Shown: positions 1 through 11,546 of the stretch, piece by piece
Numbering within the stretch: position 1 is the stretch's first letter
Layout of the letters: each line of letters opens with the position of its first letter
DNA from: Pseudoscleropodium purum
Lineage: Eukaryota; Streptophyta; Bryopsida; Hypnales; Brachytheciaceae
DNA: 64,000 bases
Reading direction: 5' to 3'
Assembly (NCBI GenBank): GCA_963969395.1
Contig: OZ017799.1
Span: 25,174,501 to 25,238,500, forward strand
Position numbers and translations under genes: made by a program
The notes under the pieces: generated by a model
The model's database searches: none
The model's input: only the letters and a program-made list of their open reading frames with translations
Told to the model about the DNA's origin: nothing

Positions 1-413
1 AAAGACGCTGTCAATCCAGCTGCAGCATTGGCCACAGCCGCTGCTCCAGGCTCTGACATCCCGCCCACGCTACGTGCGAGCGTGCTCACGTTGCATTTGG
101 TGAACTCCAACGTCGACATGTAGATTGCCCGCGCGGGGATGGTGCCCATGAGGGAAGTCGTAAACCCCTTGTACAGCCCCGGCAATCCGTGCGTTCTTAG
201 GAGGCTCAAACCCAGCGATGTGCAAGATTGGTTCATCGCCATGACCTGCTGTCGCGTCTTCAGCACCACCGCTGGATATTGTGTGGCTGAAACGCCGGAG
301 AAGAGGGCAGCTCCAAGCACGAGAAACTTTGACTTGTCGAGCATGTTCCAGTCCACATCTGCAGGAAGCCGAACATCTTCGGCATGCTGGTGCGATTGCT
401 GGTGGAGAGACAT
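1..413 (-). CDS. Mitochondrial carrier family protein, SLC25A44-like, N-terminal part (partial)
   Basis: Reading the minus strand from the ATG at 413-411 gives 137 codons open to the window edge. After a polar N-terminus comes the stretch DWNMLDKSKFLVLGAALFSG and the first carrier signature PAVVLKTRQQV, followed by the matrix-loop motif around GLPGLYKGF and the start of a second transmembrane pair. This is the opening third of a six-helix inner-mitochondrial-membrane solute carrier. The signature acidic position (PX[DE]XX[KR]) holds valine here, which is typical of the SLC25A44/plant At1g72820-like group rather than of ADP/ATP or phosphate carriers. Human SLC25A44 carries branched-chain amino acids; the substrate of the plant proteins cannot be read from sequence. 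No intron is needed in the visible part. The gene points out of the window. Confidence 0.85.
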   Translation of the reverse strand, partial: MSLHQQSHQHAEDVRLPADVDWNMLDKSKFLVLGAALFSGVSATQYPAVVLKTRQQVMAMNQSCTSLGLSLLRTHGLPGLYKGFTTSLMGTIPARAIYMSTLEFTKCNVSTLARSVGGMSEPGAAAVANAAAGLTAS

Positions 414-1194
414 ACCACGGTTGGAACTTGCCCCCTACCCCTCAAATGCTACCGGAATGATCTCTCAACTGGACCGACCTAGCTCAATAGCGTTTATTGG
501 GTGTCTCTGGCTTAGGTTTCAATAGATTACAAATTTACAACCACAAATTCACCTCGCATTCGATTAGTGAGTCCATTCAGCTCCCTCGACAATCGAAAAC
601 GTATTCCTTACACAAAATTGTCAACACTGAACCCTGGTGCTGATCCGGTTCCCAGAGTCTATGAGAGAGGAGACAGAATTCCCAACCGCACGGGAGCTCT
701 GCCTTCGGTGTAGCCAAAAAGCTTCACAGGCACGCCCGCAACAATGTGCAAATGCTCGGGCAGTGTCATCCTCTTATCAACTTCCTGATGCTTCCCACGG
801 GTAGTATCTTCGGATAGCGGCAGATCCGCTTACGGTCTCACTGCCCTGTTCCAAGCATCAATTCCAAAGGAAAGGTTCTAAAAAAGCTTTCACACAAGCT
901 CGACGCATATAAATTCGATCACACAAGCTCAACCCTAAAGAAACGGGGAAAACCAGATCCGCACGGGAAAAAAATCGTAAGAAACGAATTTCAAAATCTC
1001 GAAACCCCTCACAATGTGAAACATCAGCACCGCAAACGACGAACTCCTCCCTAAAACTCACAAAACATGCGAAATTCGACAACAAAGCGCTCACATCCAC
1101 ACCCGCCCTAACACACACCACTCAAATTCTTCCCGAAACAGAGAGAACCAACACTGACGCCGCGTTTTCACGCGCATCACTTGAATTCCGCACC
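414..1194. other. 5' flank of the carrier gene; no gene recognised
   Basis: This stretch lies upstream of the minus-strand carrier start and is more GC-balanced than the DNA after 1.8 kb, as expected for a promoter and leader. Short ORFs here have no recognisable domain. I see no convincing TATA box, tRNA or repeat. Confidence 0.4.
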
Positions 1195-1543
1195 ATGAGT
1201 GACGAGAGCGGGAGTGACAATCAACCAAACCCTCAGACTGCGCCAGACCTAACTCACATCTCCAGCGACGAGGTTCTAAGGCGGCGGCGGGGCCGCAATG
1301 GGGATCCAATTGCGCACCAAAGAAGGCGAGAAAGAGCTCAAATGGGAGGGGGCGGAGCAGGGATGGGAGGCAGTGGCGACGACGGGCAAGATGGCGACGA
1401 CGATGGCGATCGGATCGTGCGTCGGGGTGAACGGGAGCGAGGCGGCGACGACAACAACGACACTTGTGTTGTGGCTGCTGCAGCATACAGGCTTGTGTGG
1501 GGCGGCGTCCGTCACTAGGCTTTTCACTTGCTGCGATGCCTGA
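1195..1543 (+). other. GC-rich segment with overlapping ORFs; possible first exon of an unidentified or truncated gene
   Basis: Two overlapping plus-strand frames are open: 1195-1518 (107 codons, polar start, then Arg/Gly/Asp-rich) and 1298-1543 (81 codons). The second frame has strongly GC-biased third positions, as a real exon would. The first 26 or so residues of the first frame, ending PDLTHISSDEVLRRR, faintly recall the start of plant KAT8/NSL2-like DNA-binding-domain proteins, but the conserved continuation of that family does not follow. A donor-like GTTCTA lies inside the motif near 1273. No downstream exon is visible before the repeats at 1.8 kb. It could be a truncated gene, a divergent promoter CpG segment, or chance; product unknown. 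Confidence 0.25.
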
Positions 1544-1964
1544 CCTTATGACCGGGGAAGCCGGGCACCGGGGGACAGGAAACCGGGATGGGGTTTGTTC
1601 CCGGGATGTTCCCGTGTTGAGAGTTCCCAATCCACCCTGCGTTCCCAATGTTTCCTGGGTGGGAATGTTAAGTTGTCCGCGAGATGGGAGACAGCAGGAT
1701 CGATTCTTTCTTTTGATTCGATGCCTCGCATTTCCAGCCGGTATTTCTTCCAGAGTGTAGCTGCATGAGCGACCAATAATATATTATTTTGGTGTCGAAA
1801 GTGAATGGAAGGATGGATGAAATTTAGAATGGATGAAATTTTGGAGAATGGAAGTGATTGAAAGTGAATGAATGAAAGTGACAGGATTGGTCAATTTGTA
1901 AAATTTGTTAAAAAAAATATGAATTGGTATTAATCTAATGAATTTAAAAGATAGTCCGAAATTT

Positions 1965-2330
1965 CAAATTTGAAGGAATGTTTTAAAGTAAAATTTTGAA
2001 GAATGATGCAATGATGGCTTCAAATGGAGCTTTGAATGGAAGGTGTAAACTATAGAATTATTATGTGAAACGCCAAGTTTCATTTGGTTCAATTCTTACT
2101 TTAGATTACATGTGACATTTGATTCAACTTGTTGGAAAAGAATGAAAAACATCAATAAATTCTCAAGAACTTTAAATTGGCCTATTCTACAATTCTAATG
2201 TTTGATAGTTGAAAATAAGCAATAAAAAAATAATAAGGCTAAAAAAATTTTAAAACTCAATTTGGTTTACAAAAAGTTTAGAGGCTAAGAGCCATTTTAG
2301 ATACGCCCTTGGACAAAATAATTTCAAAGG
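1965..2330 (+). repeat. Dispersed repeat module M1, copy 1
   Basis: Degenerate non-coding block sharing long runs of similarity with 7850-8190 and 9150-9420, for example the segments around GGAGCTT, GTGTAAACT and TTGGTTCAATTC. It precedes the 229-bp tandem array here and a single 229-bp unit at 8.9 kb, so the order of modules is partly kept between copies. Confidence 0.65.
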
Positions 2331-2404
2331 CCATTGGTTAAAATAGCACCCTTATCCACTAAAGTATTTAAATCTAAGGGTTGTTTACTTCTTCAACCCA
2401 CCAA

Positions 2405-3650
2405 CTCACCAACTAATGTAGACAACTCACTAAAAGAAATGGACATGATGACATGGAAGTACTTCGGGAGGATAAAAAAACAAATCAAAGGATCATTGCT
2501 CACACTAACTCTCTAACTAATGTAGACAACCCGCCAAACAAACAATGGAGAAGTTTTGGGGCTTATCTAAGGGATTTGCAACTTTTCCAATTGAGGAGAA
2601 GATTTCTTTGGAGATGAAGGTTGCTAACATGTCCAAAGTCAAGTTCAATGAAATGAATAGCACATACAATGACCTATGATATGGAAGTTCCTAGGGAGGA
2701 TAATAGACTGGCCAAGGTGTCATTGTTCACACAAACTCACCAACTAATGTAGACAACTCACCAACAAGCCATGGAGAAGTTTTTGGACTTATTTAGGGAA
2801 CTTGAAACTTTTCCAACAGAGGAGAAGATTCCCCTGGGGATGAGGGCTATTGACATGTCTAAAGCCATGTTCAATGAAATGAACAACACATATAACAACC
2901 TAACGATATGGAAGTTCTTGAAGAGGATATTAGACTAGCCAAGGTATCAGTGTTCAAACAAATTCACCAGCTGATGTAGACAACTCACCAAACAAGTTGT
3001 AGTGAAGTTTTGGGGTGGCTTGTTTAGAAGACTTGCAACTTTTTCAGCGGAGGAAAAAATTGTCCAAGGGATATGGCCTACTAACACGTCTGAAGCCACA
3101 TTCAATGAAATGGACAGCACATACAACAACTTGATGACATGAAAGTACTTTGAGAAGGTTAAAAAACAAGCCAGGAGATCATTGTATATGCTATCTCATC
3201 AACTAATGTAGACAACTCACCAAATAAGCTGTGGAGAAGTTTTTAGGCTTGTCTAAAGGGACTTGCAATTTTTTCAACTGAGGAGAAGATTCCCCTAGGG
3301 ATCAGGGCTGCTAATAGATCTAAAGCCACATTCAATGATTTGAATAGCGACTACATCAACCTAACGTTATCGAAGTTCATGTGGAAGCTAATAGATTGGC
3401 GAAGGTGTCAATTTTCACACAAACTCACCAAACAAGCTATAGTGAAGTTTTGGAGTGGCTTGTCTCGAGGATTTGCAACTTTTTCAACGAAGAAGATTGC
3501 CTAAGGGATAAGGGCTGCTAACATGTTTGAAGCCACGTTCAATGAAATGGACAGCACATACAACAACCTGATGACATAGAAGTACTTTGGAAAGGTAAAA
3601 AAAAGACTGGTCAAGGTGTTATTGTTCATACTTTCTCCAATCCTTCATTT
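2405..3650 (+). repeat. Tandem array of a ~229-bp unit, five or more copies
   Basis: The phrase AATGTAGACAACTCACC recurs near 2516, 2745, 2972 and 3204, giving steps of 227-232 bp; a further unit near 3430 has lost the phrase. Units come in two subtypes: one reads GGAGAAGTTTTGG, the other AGTGAAGTTTTGGGGTGGC plus TTGTCC instead of TTCCCC later on. The order is A-A-B-A-B, suggesting a partly dimeric array of about 458 bp. No unit keeps an open frame through its length, so no product is inferred. Related units occur at 5.1-5.8, 8.9 and 9.7 kb. Confidence 0.8.
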
Positions 3651-3900
3651 CAAATAGACCTAAAACTTACTAGAGAAAATTTTGTCTAGGTGGTCACCAT
3701 AGAACAATGTGTTGGTCTCATTTGTAAAAAAATTCAAATAATCCAATAAAAATCCAACACTGTCAGAAAATTTACTTTAATTTCAAAAATTGAAGGCTGA
3801 AACTAGAGTGGGCCCCACTTGGAGGAGCCAAAGAGTGACACGCAAGCTCCCCCCAGCAGGTTATCCTGTAGCAGGGGCCTGCCGTAACTGATCAAACTGC
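3650..3900 (+). repeat. Dispersed repeat module M3, copy 1
   Basis: This block follows the last tandem unit and carries the landmarks GAGTGGGCCCCA, GAGAGTGACACG-like and CCGTAACTGATCAAACTGC. The same landmarks, in the same order, are found at 10085-10330, and the first part also occurs at 5805-5900. Between 3950 and 4110 three loose copies of a GCCCCCAAAATAAAA-type A-rich phrase follow. Confidence 0.6.
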
Positions 3901-4362
3901 CGTCCAATTGCTAAATTCAGTAGCCGCACCAAAAAAATCTTTGCATCAATTTGGGCCCCCAAAATAAAAATAATAATAATAGTCGTAGTAACAGTCACAT
4001 ACATGATCAATTCAGTTTTGGCCCCCAAAACAAAATAAAATAAAATAAAATAACAACAGTAGGAGTAGTCACACACACGACCAATTTTGTGCCCCCAAAA
4101 AATATTAAAAAATCGGAACTGTTCGTGGACCCCCACCGAGCCCATTCTTAAGGAATCTTGCAGCTTTGGATAAAACCAGCCCAGGGGGGTGGGGGTCAAT
4201 TGGTTGGAATTTTTTTTAATTTTTTTGGACTGACTGACCTGCTGACGTGGTGACTGAGTGTGAATGGACTACCTATGGTTGAGTTCAGGTTGAGTTAAGC
4301 GTTCCCTTCCTTCGTACCCATTTCTGCTGCACCCATACTGTCCAGCTTCTTGGGGCTCAATT

Positions 4363-4855
4363 GGGAGGTTCTAGAGAGGTTTAGGGCTATTCTAGGGTTT
4401 TAGGTCTGTGGCTCCAAACCCTTTCTAGGGTTAGGTCTCATCTGGTCCTGAGGATGTAGCTTCAAATTTGGCCTTGGCGGGACGATGAACGGAAGAACTT
4501 CTCCTTTACCATGGATGATAAAACACGCGGATGATCAAATATGGAAATTGCTTGAATTTGTATTTGGAATCGGAGACCTTGACCTTGGAATGCTAGAGGG
4601 GTCACCGTAGAAATCATCATTTTTGATATAGTGTGAATCATCTACTTAAAAAATAGCAAGAAGTACTTGTTGGAGGTCAAACTATTGTGCAAGACCTCCT
4701 CTTTCTATACAAAATTCCGAGGATGGACATATGCACTTTTGTCTTACATAGAAAGATTCTTTGTCATCTATTAGACCACTTTGGTCCACAACATCCTTGT
4801 TGGGTTAACATTAGAACATTGATCCAATCATTGTGGAAATCATCATATAGGTGTG
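4363..4855 (+). repeat. Dispersed repeat module M4, copy 1
   Basis: About 490 bp closely similar to 6610-7085 and 10410-10860. Landmarks are TCTAGGGTTTTAGGT, GATGATAAAACACGC, GATCAAATATGGAAATTGC and GTGAATCATCTAC. Inside it a ~228-bp tandem unit begins (GAAATCATCATTTTTG near 4610 and again near 4833). No conserved ORF. Confidence 0.75.
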
Positions 4856-5105
4856 TCATCTTTTTTAGACCTTCATGGAATTAGTTACAAATTTTTGAAG
4901 TTGAAATGCAATGATCACTAAAAGCAACCATCTCCTCAAATGTACATTGTTGGTACACTAAATAAAGTAAAATCTATTCCTCTATTTTCATGATTGCTTT
5001 TAGAGCAAATTATATGGCATTGACTCTCACATTCTGAATCTAAGTTTTCAAATCCTATCCACAATCACATTCACATGCACAACATGTTAAGGTTTGTTTG
5101 GAAGG
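4856..5105 (+). repeat. Dispersed repeat module M6, copy 1
   Basis: About 250 bp repeated at 21386-21640 in the same orientation, with landmarks AATTAGTTACAAATTTTTGA, GCAACCATCTCCTCAAATGT and TTGCTTTTAGAGCAAAT. Non-coding in both copies. Confidence 0.75.
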
Positions 5106-5830
5106 ACACTAATGTAGACAACTCATCAAACAAGTCATAGTGAAGTTTTACAGTGGCTTGTCTAGAGGACTTACAACTTTTTCAACAAAAAAGAAGACTG
5201 TCCGTTAGATAAAGGCTGCTAATACATCTGAATCCATGTTCAATGAATGAACAACTGTTACAACGACCCAATGATACGAAAACACTTAGGAAGGATAAAA
5301 AACAAGTCAAGGGGTCATTGTTCATGCTAACTCACCAACTAATGTAGGCAACTTACCAAATAAGCTATAAAGAAGTTTTGGGGCTTGTCTAAGGGACTTG
5401 CAACCTTTCCAACTAAGGAAAAGATTCCCTTGGAGATGAAGGTTGTTGACATGTCTAAAGCCATGTTCAATGAAATGAACATCATATACAACGACATAAT
5501 GATATAGAAGTTCGTAGAGAGGATAACAAATTGGCTAAGGTGTCATTGTTCACACAAACTCACCAACTAATATAGACAGCTCACCAAACAAGCCATAGTG
5601 GAGTTTTGGGGCAGCTTGTCTAAAGGATTTGCAACTTTTCCAACAAAGAAGAAGATTGTCCGTGGGATAAGGATTGCTAACACGTATAAAGCCACGTTCA
5701 ATGAAATAGATAGCACATATAACAACAAGATGACATGGAAGTACTTTGGAAAGGTAAAAGACCAGTCAAAATGTTATTGTTCACTTTTTCTCCAAGAAGA
5801 TCTAAAACTTACTAGGAAAAAATTTGTGTA
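5105..5830 (+). repeat. Second array of the ~229-bp tandem unit, three copies
   Basis: Unit starts lie near 5109, 5338 and 5567, spaced by 229 bp each, with subtype order B-A-B. After the last unit the sequence runs into the CTAAAACTTACTAG phrase that also ends the 2.4-3.65 kb array, so the two arrays share their right boundary. Confidence 0.8.
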
Positions 5831-5929
5831 GTTGGTCACAATAGAACAGAGCATGGGTCTCATTTGTAAAAAATCCAAAAATCTAAATAATCCAAAAATC
5901 TAATTAAAATTCAAAAGTTCAAAAAAATT

Positions 5930-6565
5930 AGTTTATAGTTTTGAGAGGCCATATTTGAAGTACTTGGGAACTTAGGGGGTTCATTTGGGATTTTTGCATG
6001 AAATTTTTAGGAAGGACATTAGATGAAATTTGGGGGATAAAAAGCATACGAGTTGTTAAGGTTTGAGAATAAGGGAATTGTATTACTACAACAATCTACA
6101 ATTGCCAAGACCTTACCTTGTCATTTTTTCAACTTTTTTTTTCATTTCAAAATTTTTAATATTTTTTTCCAATTTTTTTTCTAATAGCAACATATTCTTT
6201 AATGGATGGGGGAATAGCAAGGGGAAGAGGCCTGAAATGGCCCTCCCTTGCCCCAAAAATCTTTTAATGTGCTAATCATCCTCATTTATGTGTGAAACTT
6301 TGTTTAGTTATTTTGATAAATATTGCAAAAATTAGAAGTTTTTTTTCTTTCAATGTCAAAATAGATAGCTAAAAATATATTATTAAGAAAATTAATTAAT
6401 TTTTTAGGATTGTATAGATTAATACCTACCCAAAAATATTTGAACTATTCAATTTTGAATAATGAAGAGTTTCATTTTACGGGCAATGAAGGTAGAAGAA
6501 ACATGCAAAGCCAACCCTTGCACTCAAGTTTGAAAATTTTCAAATAAAAACAAGAAGAAAGGACA
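5930..6565 (+). repeat. Segmental repeat module M5, copy 1
   Basis: About 630 bp repeated at 11905-12560, with landmarks GAGAGGCCATATTTGAAG, TTTTTAGGAAGGACATTAGA and ATGTGCTAATCA. A third, shorter piece of it is found at 7540-7740. T-rich, with no gene. Confidence 0.75.
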
Positions 6566-6609
6566 CCAATTATTTACTAGAACATTCTTACCATTGTAAT
6601 TAACAATTC

Positions 6610-7510
6610 TATAGAGGTTTAGGGCTTTTCTAGGGTTTTAGGTTTGTTATTCCAAACCCTTCCTAGAGTTAGGTCTCATTAGTTCTGAGGATCCAACTTC
6701 AAATTTGGCCTTGGTGGGACAACAAACGGAAGAACTTCTCTTTTACCATGGATGATAAAACACGCAGATGATCAAATATGGAAATTGCCTGAATTTGTAT
6801 TTGGAATCGGAGACCTTGACCTTGGAATGCTAGAGGGGTTACCATAGAAATCATCATTTTTGATATAGTGTGAATCATCTACTTAAAAAATAGTAAGAGC
6901 ACATCATTGGAAGTCAAACTATTGTGCAAGAAACCTCCTCTTTCTGTACAAAATTCCAAGGATGAACATATGTAGTTCTAACTTATTTAGAAAGATTCTT
7001 TGTCATCTATTAGAAGACTTTGTTCTACAACATCCTTATTGGATTAACACTGGAACATTGATATGATTATTGTGGAAATCATCATTAAGGGTTCTTTTTG
7101 AATCATTTGTATAAAAGAACCAAGAACACTCATTAGAGGTTAAACAACTATACAAAACTCTTCCTCCTTTGTATACAAAATTCCAAATATGAACATCTTC
7201 ACTTCTGTCTTACATAGAAGGATTATTTATCATCCATTAGACACTTTTAGGCTATTGCATTGTTACAGGTTAATCTTGTAAGCATGTGGCATCCCAAAAG
7301 TGACCAACCGATGACTTCATCATAGAAATGAAGAATACACCTATCAGGCCAGAAAAAAGATCATTTCTAGTAAAGTACCTTGGTGATAGGTCTCATCTTT
7401 TTAGAGTTAATTTTGTTCCATGAGGTCAATGCTAGGGAGATAGATTTTATCCCCTAAATGACTAAGAAGCTCACTTTGGATTTTTGAAAACTCAAGTAAA
7501 CTATCTTGAC
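6610..7510 (+). repeat. Dispersed repeat module M4, copy 2 (longer)
   Basis: Matches 4363-4855 and then continues in register with 10840-11515 through GGTGATAGGTCTCATCTTTT to CTCACTTTGGATTTTT. It holds two units of the internal repeat that starts at GAAATCATC (near 6845 and 7073, 228 bp apart). Confidence 0.75.
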
Positions 7511-7539
7511 TTCCTAATTTGAAATTTTTGCATAAAATT

Positions 7540-7740
7540 TTAATTAGAATGGATGCTAATCACCTTCATCTATGCTTGAAGCTTTGTTTAGTCATTCTAA
7601 TAAATTTCTACAAGTTAGAAGGATTTTTTAAACTTCAATGTCAAAACATGTAGCCAAAAATATATTCTATAAAAAGTTAATTAATTTTATTGGATTGTGT
7701 AGATTAATACTTACTAAAAAAACATTTGAATAAAATATTT
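7540..7740 (+). repeat. Dispersed repeat module M5, partial third copy
   Basis: Similar to 6270-6440 and 12220-12390: shares GAAGCTTTGTTTAGTCATT and the GTAGCNAAAAATATATT and TTAATTAATTTT stretch. Truncated at both ends. Confidence 0.6.
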
Positions 7741-7849
7741 CCAATTTTTGTATGTCGATTTTTTTGACAAGATTGGTCAATTTATAATTTAGAAAAAATC
7801 TAAATTTCTATTTATAGATTTGTTGACCCCCTGTAAATTAAATGATATA

Positions 7850-8187
7850 CCAAATTTTAAAAATGTGAAGAAATGTTATGAAGTGAAAGTTAGAAGAATG
7901 GTGCAATGATGACTTCAAATGGAGCTTCAAGTAAAAAGGTGTAAACTGTAGAATTATCCAATAAGTTAGTGGAATGCCGACCTTCATTTGGATCGATTTT
8001 TAATTTAGATTGAATGTGACATTTTATTCAACTTGTTGAAAAAATGGAAAATGTCAATGGATTCTCTAAAACTTTAAAATGGCCTATTGGCTTCAATCCT
8101 AATGTTGTAATAAAGTAACATAAAATGAGAAGGCTGAAAAAGTTATAAATAAATAAAAATCACAAATTTATGGCTTATAAGATGATT
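7850..8187 (+). repeat. Dispersed repeat module M1, copy 2
   Basis: Second copy of the block at 1965-2330 in the same orientation, diverged by many substitutions and small indels. Confidence 0.65.
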
Positions 8188-8471
8188 CATTAGAAGAGAT
8201 TGGGGGGGAGGGCTATTTCAAGCTTGTTTCCCCAACATTGTTCCCTTTGCAAATCAAGAATAGCCATTGTCATGTTTTGTTTTTTTGAAAAAAAAATTTG
8301 AAAAATTTAAAATGCAAAAAAGAGCAAAAAAGAAATTTGAATTTTTTTTGGTGATGTGGCAATTGCCATGCCAAATCAAGTAGCAGCTGTAGGCTATTGT
8401 AAGGTTGTTCCCTCAACGTTAGCAACCTAGGGAACTCACAACCCTTTAAGAGAATTGAAAATCTTCTAATA
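8188..8471 (-). mobile_element. MITE-like element with CATTAGAAG...TTCTAAT ends, copy 1
   Basis: About 284 bp whose ends form a short inverted repeat (CATTAGAAGAGATTGGGG / ...GAAAATCTTCTAAT). An inverted copy of the whole block lies at 11547-11817. Non-coding, with a central T/A-rich stretch. Size and ends fit a miniature inverted-repeat transposable element; I could not fix a target duplication. Confidence 0.6.
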
Positions 8472-8749
8472 GTTAGGCCATGGCCCATTAATGGGAATTG
8501 AACTTCTACTACCTTAAAGTGGCAAAAAAAATTACAATAACAAGTGGTAGTCCTTCATCGGACCTTCTAGATACATTGAGACTAAATTTTCAATGCTAGC
8601 AAGCTAAAAATTTCATAGAAATGCAATTGTGATGCCTACAAATTACATTTCCAAATTCTTAACTAAATTCACATCCAAAAATTTTATTTATAGAAATGCA
8701 AAAGAAGTCACAAGGTAAATTGATGAATCCTCCCTCTCCCAAAAAAACA

Positions 8750-9130
8750 ATTTGGTTTACAAAAAGTTTGGAGGCTAAGGCTTGATTCACACAAGTACTT
8801 GAACAAAATTAATTTCAATGATCATTGGTAAAAATAGCATCATTATCTATTGAAGTGCTTAAACCTAAGGATGACCACTTCTTCAACCGGACAACTCACC
8901 AACTAATGTAACCAACTCATCAAACAAGATGGAAAGTTTTGGAGCTTGTTTGGGGATCTCCTCACTTTTGAGGTAGAAGATAAGGTGGAAGATAAGTTTG
9001 CCTAGGGGATAATAGCTACTAACATGTCTCAAGCCATGTCCAATGAAATGGATAATATATACAATGACACAATGACGTGGAAGTACTTTAAGAAGATGAA
9101 AGATTAACCAAGGTGTCATTGTTTTTACTT
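8750..9130 (+). repeat. Leader block plus a single 229-bp unit
   Basis: The first ~140 bp match 2270-2405, directly before the first tandem array; then one diverged tandem unit follows (AACTAATGTAACCAACTCA near 8900). Thus the leader plus tandem order is kept, but only one unit is present. Confidence 0.6.
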
Positions 9131-9149
9131 GTTCCAATTGCTTGTTTGA

Positions 9150-9420
9150 ACCATGTTATACTCAGTATAGAATTATCCATTAAATGAAATGAAATGCCAA
9201 CGTTCATTTGGTTCAATTCTTACTTTAGATTAGATGTAAAGATTTACTCAACTTGTTGAAAAAAAATAGAAAACATCAAATGAGTGAATTCTTTAAAATG
9301 GCCTATTCTACAACCCTATCGTTTGATTGTTGTAACAAAGCAATATAAAATAAGAAGTTTGAAAAAGTTTGAAAAATATAAATGACAAATTTGTGGCAAA
9401 TAAAATGAATGTTAGGCCAA
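9150..9420 (+). repeat. Dispersed repeat module M1, copy 3
   Basis: Third, shorter copy of the 1965-2330 block, with landmarks GTTCATTTGGTTCAATTC and AATGGCCTATTCTACAA. Confidence 0.6.
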
Positions 9421-9679
9421 GGGCATTGAATGAAAATTGAACTTCTATGACCTTAAACTAGGGAAAAAAACAATGATATCAAGTTGTAGTGCTTTACCAA
9501 TTTGTCTTTCTCTCTATGTATATGGAAATTGATTATTAAAGCTAACAAGCTAAAAAATTCATAGATTGCCAACAAATTACATTTCCAAATTCTTAATTGA
9601 ATTCACATTGCAAAACTTAATTTGTATAGCACATGCAAGTTCAAAGGCAAATTGATGAATCTCTAAACTTCTCCATCAA

Positions 9680-9905
9680 GAGGGCCTTGGTGGAGCAAGT
9701 TTAGGCGCTTGCAATTGCTAGTGGAGCCCCCCTTCTACCAAAAGAAAAGTTTCTTTGGGAGATTAGGGTTGCTAATAGGTCTAAAGTCACATTTAATGAA
9801 ATTAATAGCATAAACAACAACCTAATGACGTGAACGTGAGGATGAAAAATTAAAGAAAATAGGATGTCATTCTCCACACTTTCTCCAAACGCTCATTTGA
9901 ACAAG
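9680..9905 (+). repeat. Diverged single copy of the ~229-bp unit
   Basis: Shares GGTTGCTAATAGGTCTAAAG, CACATTTAATGAAAT and CAACAACCTAATGACGTG with the tandem units upstream, but is strongly degenerate. Confidence 0.5.
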
Positions 9906-10084
9906 ACCTAACTTACTACACTAAATAGGGGTATTAAGGGGACCAAAAAATTGAAGGGACTTATCTTGAGAAACTATAGATGTTTGAAACATGATGTACA
10001 ACCCCCTAACACTTTCAGTAATAGATATTTATATAGTGTATTGTGTCAATTAATTAGTATGAATTCCCTTAAATATCCCTACTT

Positions 10085-10330
10085 AGTGTAGAGAATAATT
10101 TGTGTAGTTGGTTACAATGGAACAAAGCCTCCCATTTGTAAAAATTGCTGGAATTTTTCTAAAAATATAATTGCAAAAAATTGAGGACTAAAACTAGAGT
10201 GGGCCCCATGCAAGCCTTCTTCTTCTCAAGAGCTAGAATGGAGGAGAGAGTGACACGTAAGCTCCCAGGTAACTTAGGTTCCAGGCAGACCGCCGTAAGT
10301 GATTAAACTGCTTTGCTAATTCAGTAAGCT
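10085..10330 (+). repeat. Dispersed repeat module M3, copy 2
   Basis: Same landmarks and order as 3650-3900: GTGTAGTTGGTTACAATGG, GAGTGGGCCCCATG, AGTGACACG and CCGCCGTAAGTGATTAAACTGC-like. Followed, as in copy 1, by module M4. Confidence 0.6.
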
Positions 10331-10409
10331 TTGCGTCCTTTGTGCCAATTTGAGTTGCTGCTGATCCACACAAGCTTACTTGAGCTCAATTGGGTTTTTT
10401 TTAGGACTC

Positions 10410-11515
10410 TTCTAGGGTTTAGGACTCTTCTAGGGTTTTAGATCTGCTGTTCCAAACCCTTCCTGGGGGAAGAGAGAGATCTAGGGTTAGGTCTCATCTG
10501 GAACTTCCCCTTTACCCCAGATGATAAAACACGCAGATGATCAAATATGGAAATTGCCTAAATTTGCATTTGGAATCAAAGACCTTAACCTTGGAATGTC
10601 AGAGGGATCAATGTGGAAATCATCATTTTTGAAATAGTGTGAATCATCTACATAAAAAACAAAACTTGAATAGTCATTGGAGGTCAAACTATTGTGCAAG
10701 ACCTTCACTTTTTCACTCAAAATTCCAAGAATGAACATATGTACTTTTGTCTTACGTAGAAAGATTCTTGGTCATCCATTAAACCACTTTGGTCCACAAC
10801 ATCCTTATTGGGTTAGCATTCGAACATTGATATGATTACTATGGAAATCATCGCTTAGGATTCCCTTCTGAATTATTTGCTTAATAAAACCAAGAGCACT
10901 TATTGGAGGTCAAACAACTATGCAAGACGTCCTCTTTCCACACAAAATTCCAAGGATGAACGTATGCACTTCTATCTTACAAAGAAAGATTTTCTAGCAT
11001 CCATTGGACCACTTTGGTTTATAGCATCCTTATTGGATTAATATTGAAACATCAATCTAATCATTGTGGAAATCATTGTTTAGGATCTTATCGTTTGAAT
11101 CATTTACGTAAAAATACCCAAAATACTTATTGGAGGTCAAACTATTGAGCAAGACTTCCTCTTTCCACACAAAATTCTAAGGATGAACATCTACACTTTT
11201 GTCTTACATAGAAGGATTCTTATTCATTTGTTAAACACTTTTAAGCCATTGCATTAGTACAAGGTTAACCTTGTAAAGATAGTGCACCCTAAAGGGACCG
11301 ATTGATGACTTTCCATATTGCTATAGAAATAAAGAATGCAACTATTGGTCCATAAATGAGATTATTTCTAGCAAAGTAAGTTGGTGATAGGTCTCATCTT
11401 TTGAAGGTGAATTTTGTTGCAAGAGTTCAATGATAGGGGATAGATTTTATCACCTAAAGGACTAAGAATCTCACTTTGGATTTTTTAAGAACTCAAATAG
11501 ACTTTATTAACTTCT
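10410..11515 (+). repeat. Dispersed repeat module M4, copy 3, with internal ~228-bp tandem units
   Basis: Full version of module M4. Inside it, the phrase TGGAAATCATC/G recurs near 10612, 10840 and 11068, i.e. three units of about 228 bp, each also carrying GAGGTCAAAC...ATGCAAGA and CCAAGGATGAAC. This tandem has nearly the same period as the AATGTAGACAACTCACC array but no visible sequence similarity to it. Confidence 0.75.
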
Positions 11516-11546
11516 TAATCCTTAAGCGCCTAGTGCATGTTTGCTA

